Below, one piece after another: positions 1 through 5,258 of a stretch of DNA of 6,634 nucleotides. A program made the translations under genes and the position numbers. Origin of the DNA: an uncultured Peptococcaceae bacterium (GTDB lineage: Bacteria; Bacillota; Peptococcia; Peptococcales; Peptococcaceae); contig CALAKO010000133.1 of NCBI GenBank assembly GCA_937922955.1, forward strand, positions 1 to 6,634, read 5' to 3'. Positions within the stretch are counted from its first letter, which is position 1, and the number at the start of each line of letters is the position of its first letter. The notes beneath the pieces were generated by a model. That model worked only from the letters and a program-made list of their open reading frames with translations. It was not told where the DNA came from and ran no database searches.

Positions 1-8
1 ATAAAGAC

Positions 9-60
9 AAAGGGGCTGTCGCACATACGAATATATCGTTTGTGCGACAGCCCCTTTTTT
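9..60. terminator. Strong hairpin terminator, probably bidirectional, downstream of guaB
   Basis: Bases 9-25 pair perfectly with 41-57 (17 bp, core GGGGCTGTCGCACA). The stem continues after one T-T mismatch with ACGA/TCGT (27-30 with 36-39) around a five-base loop. On the plus strand it runs into six T. On the minus strand the tail after the CCCC arm is TTTGTCTTTAT, a weaker but usable U-tract. It begins 12 bp past the guaB stop, so it very likely ends the minus-strand operon. The better plus-strand T-tract suggests it may also end a convergent gene lying left of the window. Confidence 0.85.
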
Positions 61-71
61 AATTCATTGAA

Positions 72-1586
72 TTACATATGGTTGCTGTTGAGATCGGAGT
101 TGCGCAGGGTGACGTCGTGTGCGCCGCCTTCGACGATGGAGGTAGCGGAGACGAGGGTCAAGCGTGCGTCTCTTTGCAGGTCTTTAATGTTCATAACGCC
201 GCAGTTGCACATGGTGGAGCGGATTTTGCTCAGGGACAGCTGGACGTTATCTTTGAGGGAGCCTGCGTATGGGACGTAGGAATCAACGCCCTCTTCGAAG
301 GAGAGTTTAGAGTCGCCGCCCATGTCGTAGCGCTGCCAGTTGCGTGCGCGAGCAGAACCTTCGCCCCAGTATTCTTTCATGTAGTTGCCGCCAATACGTA
401 CACGGTTAGATGGGCTTTCATCGAAACGTGCGAAGTAACGGCCGAGCATGATAAAATCAGCGCCCATAGCGAGTGCCAGTGTCATGTGGTAGTCGTAAAC
501 GATACCGCCATCGGAGCAGAGAGGAATGTAGATGCCGGTTTCTTCAAAGTAGTCGTCGCGTGCTTTGGCTACTTCGATGACGGAGGTTGCCTGACCGCGG
601 CCAATCCCTTTCTGTTCACGGGTAATGCAGATGGAGCCGCCGCCGATACCAATTTTGATAAAGTCGGCACCTGCTTCAGCGAGATAACGGAAGCCATCGG
701 CATCGACAACGTTGCCGGCACCAACTTTTACGGTGTCGCCGTAGTGTTCGCGAATCCAGTCGAGGGTGATTTTCTGCCATTCGGTGTACCCTTCGGAAGA
801 GTCGATAACCAGGACGTCAACGCCTGCTTCAACGAGGGCAGGAACGCGTTCGGCGTAGTCGCGGGTGTTGATCCCGGCCCCGACCATATAGCGTTTGGAT
901 TTATCATCGAGCAGTTCGAGTGGATTTTCTTTGTTGGAATCGTAGTCTTTGCGGAAAATAAGATAAAGCAGATGCTGATCTTTGTCTACGATTGGCAGTT
1001 GGTTCAGCTTGTTGTCCCAGATGAGGTTGTTGGCTTCTGGAAGGGTGGTGTTTTCGTCACCGACGATGAGCTGTTCGAATGGAGTCATGAAGTCTTCGAC
1101 TTTAGCATCACGTGGGGTGCGGGAAAGTCGATAGTCGCGGCTGGTGACAATCCCAAGCAGCTTGCCGTTTGGTGTGCCATTTTCGGTGACAGCCATGGTG
1201 CTGTGTCCGGTTTTTTCGCGCAGTGCAAGCACATCAGCGAGCGTGTCGGTTGGACGCAGGTTGGAATCGGATACAACAAAACCTGCTTTATGGTTTTTAA
1301 CTTTACGAACCATAGCAGCCTGACTTTCGATGGATTGTGAGCCAAAGATGAAGGAGAGGCCGCCTTCTTTTGCCAGCGCGATGGCCAATGTGTCGTTGGA
1401 AACGGCCTGCATGACAGCAGATACCAGTGGAATATTCAGGGAGATAGCTGGTTCTTCGCCTTTTTTGTATTTTACCAGTGGTGTTTTGAGGCTAACATTG
1501 GCTGGAACACATTCTTTTGATGTGTAACCAGGAATTAAGAGATATTCGCTAAATGTATGAGATGGTTCATCGTAGATAAATGCCAT
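72..1586 (-). CDS. guaB: IMP dehydrogenase (Tritrichomonas foetus-like subtype)
   Basis: This enzyme oxidises IMP to XMP with NAD+, the first committed step from IMP to GMP, in the cytoplasm. The 504-residue protein has the full IMPDH layout: the first part of a (beta/alpha)8 barrel (about 1-100), a two-CBS-domain insert (about 103-222), then the rest of the barrel. Visible key residues are the NAD-side D262 in IDSS, the catalytic loop GIGGGSICITR (313-323) with nucleophile C320, the IMP phosphate-binding stretch CSDGGI (357-362), and the R419-Y420 dyad in the mobile flap (NWQRYD). The dyad and CBS insert argue against GMP reductase. The catalytic loop continues EQKGIGRGQ rather than the usual bacterial form, and the whole protein resembles, from memory, the 503-residue T. 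foetus enzyme. The ATG start has AAAGGAGT six bases upstream. It is the second gene after the VOC gene, 47 bp away, and probably shares its promoter. Confidence 0.95.
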   Translation of the reverse strand: MAFIYDEPSHTFSEYLLIPGYTSKECVPANVSLKTPLVKYKKGEEPAISLNIPLVSAVMQAVSNDTLAIALAKEGGLSFIFGSQSIESQAAMVRKVKNHKAGFVVSDSNLRPTDTLADVLALREKTGHSTMAVTENGTPNGKLLGIVTSRDYRLSRTPRDAKVEDFMTPFEQLIVGDENTTLPEANNLIWDNKLNQLPIVDKDQHLLYLIFRKDYDSNKENPLELLDDKSKRYMVGAGINTRDYAERVPALVEAGVDVLVIDSSEGYTEWQKITLDWIREHYGDTVKVGAGNVVDADGFRYLAEAGADFIKIGIGGGSICITREQKGIGRGQATSVIEVAKARDDYFEETGIYIPLCSDGGIVYDYHMTLALAMGADFIMLGRYFARFDESPSNRVRIGGNYMKEYWGEGSARARNWQRYDMGGDSKLSFEEGVDSYVPYAGSLKDNVQLSLSKIRSTMCNCGVMNIKDLQRDARLTLVSATSIVEGGAHDVTLRNSDLNSNHM

Positions 1587-1592
1587 ATTTGG

Positions 1593-1600
1593 ACTCCTTT
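1593..1600 (-). promoter_or_regulatory. Ribosome binding site of guaB
   Basis: Reading the minus strand, AAAGGAGT lies six bases before the ATG at 1586-1584. It supports this start and independent translation of guaB within the two-gene operon. Confidence 0.75.
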
Positions 1601-1633
1601 CAATGAAAAAAATGCGTGGATGAACAAAAAAGA

Positions 1634-2014
1634 TTATTCTTGACCGTGGTTTGGAGGCAGGATTTCAATCCAGTAGTTGTCCGGGTCGGCGATGAAGTAG
1701 ATGCCCATTGCAGGGTTTTCGAATACGATGCAGCCGAGTGTTTTGTGCAAAGAATAGGCCAATGCAAAGTCGTCGGCTTCAAGAGCGAGATGGAACTCGT
1801 TTTCGCCAAGGTTGTAAGGTTGTGGATGATCGCGCAGCCAGGTCAGTTCAAGCTGATGTTTGCTTTCGCCGTCGCCAAGATAGACGATGATGAAGCTGCC
1901 GTCTTCACTTTCGATGCGGCTGACTTCTTTTAAGCCAAGGGCCTGGTCGTAAAATGCGAGACTGTTCTCCAGATTCGTTACATTGATGTTGTTATGCAAG
2001 AAAGAAAATTGCAT
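1634..2014 (-). CDS. gloA: Glyoxalase I-like VOC-family metalloenzyme (lactoylglutathione lyase-like)
   Basis: Members of this family isomerise the hemithioacetal of methylglyoxal and a thiol to a lactoyl-thioester, or carry out related metal-dependent reactions. The 126-residue protein has two beta-alpha-beta-beta-beta modules (about 1-60 and 70-121). All four metal ligands of bacterial glyoxalase I are at the expected places: H7, E56 (HQLELTW), H75 (EFHLAL) and E117 (YWIEILP). It is a little shorter than E. coli GloA (135 residues). The shortening falls between H75 and E117, where the glycine-rich loop that helps bind glutathione is reduced to about ENPAMGIYF. Many Bacillota lack glutathione, so the true thiol cofactor or substrate is uncertain. 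The ATG has AAGGAGGAG nine bases upstream. It is the first gene of the operon with guaB. The family call is firm; the exact substrate is not. Confidence 0.82.
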   Translation of the reverse strand: MQFSFLHNNINVTNLENSLAFYDQALGLKEVSRIESEDGSFIIVYLGDGESKHQLELTWLRDHPQPYNLGENEFHLALEADDFALAYSLHKTLGCIVFENPAMGIYFIADPDNYWIEILPPNHGQE

Positions 2015-2023
2015 GGTAGTGGA

Positions 2024-2032
2024 CTCCTCCTT
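2024..2032 (-). promoter_or_regulatory. Ribosome binding site of the glyoxalase-like gene
   Basis: On the minus strand AAGGAGGAG stands nine bases before the ATG at 2014-2012. It is a near-ideal Shine-Dalgarno sequence and fixes the start. Confidence 0.8.
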
Positions 2033-2076
2033 AGTATTCGTTGTCGCTTTCTATTCTATCATATCTTTGCTATGAA

Positions 2077-2116
2077 AACATGAAAATTATACTGATATTA
2101 CAGGATTTTTCATGTT
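2077..2116. repeat. 10-bp perfect inverted repeat around the leftward -10 box (possible operator)
   Basis: AACATGAAAA at 2077-2086 is the exact reverse complement of TTTTCATGTT at 2107-2116, with 20 bases between them. The centre of the repeat coincides with the -10 of the leftward operon promoter (2095-2100). A third copy of the ATGAAAA unit (2072-2078) sits directly next to the left arm. The two 10-mers are two helical turns apart plus arm length, a spacing compatible with a dimeric regulator. The regulator is unknown. Confidence 0.4.
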
Positions 2117-2123
2117 CGGTCAA
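2095..2123 (-). promoter_or_regulatory. Promoter of the gloA-like/guaB operon
   Basis: On the minus strand TTGACC (2123-2118) is followed after exactly 17 bp by TAATAT (2100-2095), a good sigma-A-type promoter. Transcription would start near 2088 and give a leader of roughly 75 bases. The spacer and -10 lie inside a 10-bp inverted repeat, so the promoter may be regulated. It was found by eye and has no experimental support. Confidence 0.6.
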
Positions 2124-2179
2124 TACATTTTGGTTAAGAAAATGGCTGAAAGATCACTATGTTGCAACCTTTGCATCGA

Positions 2180-2188
2180 TTTTCCACA
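2180..2188 (+). promoter_or_regulatory. DnaA-box-like 9-mer upstream of the helicase gene
   Basis: TTTTCCACA fits the relaxed DnaA-box consensus TTWTNCACA and differs by one base from the strict TTATCCACA. It ends nine bases before the proposed helicase -10, so bound DnaA could affect transcription. Only one such box is seen in the intergenic region, and a 9-mer of this degeneracy can occur by chance. Confidence 0.25.
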
Positions 2189-2194
2189 GAAATA

Positions 2195-2203
2195 TGCTAT
2201 ACT
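2195..2203 (+). promoter_or_regulatory. Extended -10 promoter element of the helicase gene
   Basis: TGCTATACT carries a TATACT -10 hexamer preceded by TGN, the extended -10 motif. No good -35 lies 16-18 bp upstream (TTGCAT at 2171 is 21 bp away), which an extended -10 can tolerate. The leader would be about 22-25 bases, ending in the strong ribosome binding site at 2218-2227. Confidence 0.45.
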
Positions 2204-2232
2204 ATTACTATTGACTCAGAGGAGGAGCGCTC

Positions 2233-3582
2233 ATGAGCGAAAATTTTATTGAACAATCTGTTCCATACGCGGAAGAAGCTGAGGCAGGCATCATTTCGGC
2301 GATGTTTAAAGACCGAGAGGTTATTCAAGATGTTGTCCAGCTTGTGCGAGACAGCGATTTTTATAAACCTGAAAACGCCATTTTATTTAGAGCCATTCTG
2401 GAAATTGATGAAAGTGGTCAGTCGGTTGATCTTGTCACGATGACCAACAAATTGCGTAAGGACAATTTGCTGGAAAAAGCTGGTGGGGTTTTTTATCTTG
2501 GGCAAATAGCGGCGGCACCGAGCAGCGTGTACAATGTACAGCAGTATGCGAAAATCGTTCAGGAAAAATCGACGATGCGCCAGCTGATCAAGATTTCGGA
2601 TCGCATTCGCAATCGTTGCTTTGAAGATGCCGAACCAGTTGAAAGTATATTGGATGATGCGGAGCGGCTGGTGCTGGATATTTCGAAACAGCGCCAGCGT
2701 AACGATGTGACACGCGTGGATGAAATTGTTTCGACGAATCTGGAACAAATTGAAGAAGCTAGTAAGCAGGTGGACGAAATCACTGGGATTCCGTCAGGTT
2801 TTATTGACTTGGATCATATGACCAATGGCTGGCAACGGTCAGACTTGATTATTTTGGCGGCACGTCCCGCGATGGGGAAAACTGCACTTTGCTTGAACAT
2901 GGCAGCAAATACGGCGGTGGATTATCATTATCCGGTGGCAGTGTTCAGCCTTGAAATGAGCAAAGAGCAGCTGGTCATGAGAATGCTGGCTGCAGCGGCG
3001 CGCATCGACCAAAAGCGATTGCGCACTGGGCAGCTGAATGCCGATGAATGGGGAGCGTTTCTGCAGAAAATTGGTCCCCTTTCAAGCGCACCGATCTATA
3101 TTGATGACACTCCGGCCATCACCATTCGTGAATTGCGCGCAAAAGCTCGTCGCTTGCAAAGTCGCGAAGGCGATTTGGGACTCATTCTTGTCGACTATTT
3201 GCAGCTCATGGGTGGCAGCGGCCATAGTGAAAACCGTCAACAGGAAGTATCAGAGATCTCCCGTTCGCTTAAGGCTTTAGCACGTGAGCTCAATGTGCCG
3301 ATCATTGCGCTGTCTCAGCTCAGCCGTACGGTTGAACAAACTAAGGATAAACGACCACAGCTCAGCCATTTGCGTGAATCGGGGTCCTTGGAACAGGACG
3401 CGGACATCGTTCTCTTTATTCATCGTGAAGAGTATTATAATGAAGATACCGATCGTCGTGGCATAGCAGATTTGATTATTGCTAAGCATCGTAATGGTCC
3501 AACTGGTACGGTAGAACTTGCCTTTCAAAATGAACTCACTCGTTTTGACAACCTTATTCGCGATACGGGATATGGATATTAA
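2233..3582 (+). CDS. dnaB: Replicative DNA helicase (DnaB family; DnaC in Bacillus naming)
   Basis: This is the hexameric helicase that unwinds the replication fork 5'-3' and recruits primase. The 449-residue protein is full length for the family. The N-terminal helical domain covers about 10-110, a linker about 150-180, and the RecA-like ATPase domain about 184-443. Visible motifs are Walker A ARPAMGKT (210-217, with K216), the catalytic-base region FSLEMS (E241), Walker B LILVDYLQL (D321), ALSQLSR (359-365, Q362), the LRESGSLEQDAD signature (380-391), and KHRNGPTG with probable arginine finger R420. The Walker A region is uninterrupted, so there is no intein at this frequent insertion site. 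The ATG has AGAGGAGGAG just upstream, which fixes the start. The gene appears to be a single transcription unit, with its own promoter and a terminator right after the stop. Confidence 0.97.
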   Translation: MSENFIEQSVPYAEEAEAGIISAMFKDREVIQDVVQLVRDSDFYKPENAILFRAILEIDESGQSVDLVTMTNKLRKDNLLEKAGGVFYLGQIAAAPSSVYNVQQYAKIVQEKSTMRQLIKISDRIRNRCFEDAEPVESILDDAERLVLDISKQRQRNDVTRVDEIVSTNLEQIEEASKQVDEITGIPSGFIDLDHMTNGWQRSDLIILAARPAMGKTALCLNMAANTAVDYHYPVAVFSLEMSKEQLVMRMLAAAARIDQKRLRTGQLNADEWGAFLQKIGPLSSAPIYIDDTPAITIRELRAKARRLQSREGDLGLILVDYLQLMGGSGHSENRQQEVSEISRSLKALARELNVPIIALSQLSRTVEQTKDKRPQLSHLRESGSLEQDADIVLFIHREEYYNEDTDRRGIADLIIAKHRNGPTGTVELAFQNELTRFDNLIRDTGYGY

Positions 3583-3586
3583 ATGT

Positions 3587-3622
3587 AAAGACCAAGCACT
3601 TTTGATCGCTTGGTCTTTTTTT
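3587..3622 (+). terminator. Rho-independent terminator of the helicase gene
   Basis: AAAGACCAAGC (3587-3597) pairs perfectly with GCTTGGTCTTT (3608-3618) around a 10-base loop, followed by an unbroken T-run to 3622. It begins four bases after the helicase stop and insulates the sigma factor gene downstream. Confidence 0.9.
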
Positions 3623-3631
3623 ACGAGAATT

Positions 3632-3659
3632 TGTAACGTTTTGGGAGAACGTGCGTTAA
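3632..3659 (+). promoter_or_regulatory. ECF-type promoter, probable autoregulation site of the sigma factor
   Basis: TGTAAC (3632-3637), a 16-bp spacer, then CGTTAA (3654-3659). ECF sigma factors of the Bacillus SigW/SigX/SigM kind recognise an AAC-containing -35 and a CGT/CGA-type -10 with a 16-17 bp spacer, and they commonly transcribe their own operon. The element lies between the helicase terminator and the sigma gene, giving a leader of about 20 bases. No sigma-A promoter competes with it in this 60-bp gap. Confidence 0.6.
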
Positions 3660-3666
3660 TAAGGTG

Positions 3667-3677
3667 AAGGGAGGGGG
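3667..3677 (+). promoter_or_regulatory. Ribosome binding site deciding the GTG start of the sigma factor
   Basis: AAGGGAGGGGG contains GGAGG nine bases before the GTG at 3684. There is no in-frame ATG nearby, and the protein begins as ECF sigma factors normally do, so the GTG start is well supported. Confidence 0.7.
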
Positions 3678-3683
3678 AAAGAC

Positions 3684-4187
3684 GTGGATTTTGAAACGGT
3701 GTTTCGATTGTATTTTAAGGATGTGTTTTATTTTGTTCGAAGCTTGGCTGCCGATGAGGCCACTGCAGAAGAAGTCACACAAGAAACATTTTTTAAAGCA
3801 TTGAAAGCCATTGATTCGTTTGATGGTAAAAACGACATTCGTGCCTGGCTGTTCACCATTGCAAGGAATACATATTATTCGCAGCTGCGTCAACAAAAAA
3901 ACATCGCCGATGAACCAGTTTGTTGTGAAACAAGATTGGAATCGGAAGATTTTACGCTGCAGTTTGTTAATGAAGAACGCGCCTTTCTCATTCATCGGTA
4001 CTTGCATGATATGAAAGAGCCTTATAAGGAAGTGTTTAATTTGCGTATATTTGGTGAGTTGTCTTTTGAACAAATAGGCAAGATTTTTAGCAAAAGTTCC
4101 GGATGGGCGCGTGTCACTTTTTATCGCGCGAAAAAACAAATTGTTGACTATATGGAGGTGATGGAGAATGAAAACACTCTCTTGTGA
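3684..4187 (+). CDS. ECF-family RNA polymerase sigma factor
   Basis: This is an alternative sigma factor that directs RNA polymerase to a small regulon, usually for envelope stress or antimicrobial defence. The 167-residue protein has only sigma regions 2 and 4, as expected of the ECF class. Region 2 is at about 4-71, with the conserved AEEVTQETFFKALK (28-41) and IRAWLFTIARNTY (52-64). A charged linker covers about 72-100, and region 4 with its helix-turn-helix about 101-155 (SFEQIGKIFSKSSG, then VTFYRAKKQI). The start is GTG with a strong ribosome binding site. Its last 20 bases overlap the anti-sigma gene, so the two are probably translationally coupled. An ECF-like promoter upstream suggests that it drives its own operon. 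I cannot assign it to a named ECF group or predict its regulon. Confidence 0.92.
   Translation: MDFETVFRLYFKDVFYFVRSLAADEATAEEVTQETFFKALKAIDSFDGKNDIRAWLFTIARNTYYSQLRQQKNIADEPVCCETRLESEDFTLQFVNEERAFLIHRYLHDMKEPYKEVFNLRIFGELSFEQIGKIFSKSSGWARVTFYRAKKQIVDYMEVMENENTLL
4154..4158 (+). promoter_or_regulatory. Ribosome binding site of the anti-sigma gene, inside the sigma coding sequence
   Basis: GGAGG lies nine bases before the ATG at 4168, within the last codons of the sigma factor gene. It supports the overlapping start and translational coupling of the pair. Confidence 0.7.
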
Positions 4188-4839
4188 CATCGTTCGTGAT
4201 TTGCTGCCGCTCTATGTGGATGAGGTTGTTCGTGAAACGACAAAAAATGAAATTGAACGGCATTTGGAAAACTGCGAGAATTGTCGGAAAGAAGCGGAAC
4301 TTATGAAAACGCAATGGTCGCTTCCTGTCAATGAAACTTTGCAGTATTCTGAAGCAAAAGTGTTCAAGCGTTTGAAAAAAAGTCTTTTTCGAAAAAAAAT
4401 CGTGGCAATAATGCTAGCTGTTTTATTGGTTGTTGGTGTAGGCGCTGCTTGCTATTCATATGCATCTTTTAAGGAAACAGTGGTACCTTTTAATGCTCAA
4501 ACAATGACTGTGATCGAGCAAGATGGTCGGTTGTACATAAGTTACGACTATGGTGAAACATCAAGTATTGCTGGATCGGTCATGTTTGATCCAAAAGAAA
4601 TTAGCGTGAATGGTGAAAAAAAGACCGTTGTGGGGCTGTATTATTATGAGACGTTGTGGTCAAAATACGTAGAACCGATGCTTTCATTGGAAAACGGTTC
4701 GACAGAAATTACATTTGCCTTGGGAGATGCGGAAGAGATTGATCAAGTGTATTATGGTAATTTTTCCTTGGATGGCGAGGACCTGAATAGTGAAGTGTTG
4801 CCTCATGACATGATGTTGATATGGGAAAAAGGCGAATGA
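4168..4839 (+). CDS. Membrane-anchored zinc-binding (zf-HC2/ZAS-type) anti-sigma factor
   Basis: It likely binds and inactivates the ECF sigma factor encoded just upstream until an envelope signal releases it. The 223-residue protein begins with a cytoplasmic anti-sigma domain carrying C6 and the H32-xxx-C36-xx-C39 zinc motif (CDIVRDLLPLYVDE, then HLENCENC), the hallmark of ZAS-type anti-sigma factors. A basic stretch (66-78, KRLKKSLFRKK) precedes a single membrane helix at about 78-99, giving an N-inside topology. The remaining ~120 residues (100-223) lie outside the membrane and are rich in Tyr, Asp and Glu. I do not recognise their fold; they are the probable sensor part. The ATG overlaps the sigma gene by 20 nt and has its own GGAGG. 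No convincing terminator follows the stop. Confidence 0.85.
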   Translation: MKTLSCDIVRDLLPLYVDEVVRETTKNEIERHLENCENCRKEAELMKTQWSLPVNETLQYSEAKVFKRLKKSLFRKKIVAIMLAVLLVVGVGAACYSYASFKETVVPFNAQTMTVIEQDGRLYISYDYGETSSIAGSVMFDPKEISVNGEKKTVVGLYYYETLWSKYVEPMLSLENGSTEITFALGDAEEIDQVYYGNFSLDGEDLNSEVLPHDMMLIWEKGE

Positions 4840-4966
4840 TCCATCATGTTTTTAGATGGAAGTATAAGTAAATCGAAAATAGTCAGATTATTATGGAACA
4901 TATTTAATTAGTATAGATATTATTTATCAATCGTAAGCGGGCTCTGTCTTAAATATTTGAGAAAAT

Positions 4967-5043
4967 TTAGCATAATTAATCACATTTAGAAATTGTCAGA
5001 ACACCCTCTAGAAAAAGGAATAATTTCCCGAATTAGCATAATT
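4967..5043 (+). repeat. 11-base direct repeat TTAGCATAATT, two copies 66 bp apart
   Basis: The copies are at 4967-4977 and 5033-5043 and are identical over 11 bases, diverging immediately on both sides. In such AT-rich sequence this could be chance. If functional it could be a pair of regulator sites upstream of the aminotransferase gene. Confidence 0.25.
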
Positions 5044-5200
5044 GTGAAAAAATTCGCTAAAGTGAAGAGTGAACAGTATCGGAGTTTGTTTATCCAAATA
5101 AAGAAAAAATGCAGAAAAGTTGTATTTTCTAATGGAAAGACATTAAAGATTTTGGGTCGCAATTTTGCGAAAGATGTGATAAATTAGAAGAGTAATATAG

Positions 5201-5230
5201 TGGTTCAGGAACTTAGGCAAACCTGAATCG
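5201..5230 (+). promoter_or_regulatory. Stem-loop in the aminotransferase leader
   Basis: TTCAGG (5204-5209) pairs with CCTGAA (5222-5227). The stem extends outward through G-T, G-C and T-G pairs to nine pairs, around a 12-base loop. It is not followed by a T-run, so it is not a simple terminator. It ends 28 bases before the start codon and could affect mRNA stability or translation. No known riboswitch or T-box signature was recognised. Confidence 0.3.
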
Positions 5231-5258
5231 AGAATTTAGAATTGGGGGCTTATTATTT

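Larger units (their letters stand above)
4840..5258. other. AT-rich intergenic region, no convincing gene
   Basis: These 419 bases separate the anti-sigma gene from the aminotransferase gene and are clearly richer in A and T than the genes. They contain a weak 6-bp hairpin just after the anti-sigma stop (TCCATC/GATGGA, 4840-4860, no T-tract after it), an 11-base direct repeat TTAGCATAATT (4967-4977 and 5033-5043), and a stem-loop at 5201-5230. The only sizeable open frame (4993-5187) would need a TTG start, has no ribosome binding site and has a stop just before it, so I do not call it. No tRNA, T-box or known riboswitch motif was recognised. The aminotransferase promoter must lie here, but I see no clear -35/-10 pair. 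Confidence 0.6.

Noticed and set aside
78..1340. A 420-residue open frame on the plus strand opposite guaB
   Set aside because: It is a shadow of a very well conserved minus-strand gene. It has no ribosome binding site and no recognisable family, and its open length follows from guaB codon use.
2863..2890. An intein in the helicase P-loop, a frequent insertion site in DnaB genes
   Set aside because: The Walker A region reads straight through and the protein has the normal 449-residue length.
3621..4190. A 189-residue minus-strand open frame opposite the sigma factor gene
   Set aside because: It begins in the anti-sigma overlap, runs through a conserved ECF sigma gene and into the terminator. 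It is a shadow.
4840..4860. A hairpin after the anti-sigma stop considered as a terminator
   Set aside because: Its stem is only 6 bp, the T-run is inside the loop, and no T-tract follows on either strand.
4993..5187. A 64-residue lysine-rich open frame in the AT-rich gap
   Set aside because: It needs a TTG start, has no ribosome binding site, has a stop two codons upstream and contains no in-frame ATG. A gene remnant cannot be excluded, but nothing supports it.
5188..5258. A T-box or amino-acid riboswitch controlling the aminotransferase gene
   Set aside because: No T-box signature (AGGGTGGNACCGCG-like) and no terminator/antiterminator pair is present; only one simple stem-loop is seen.
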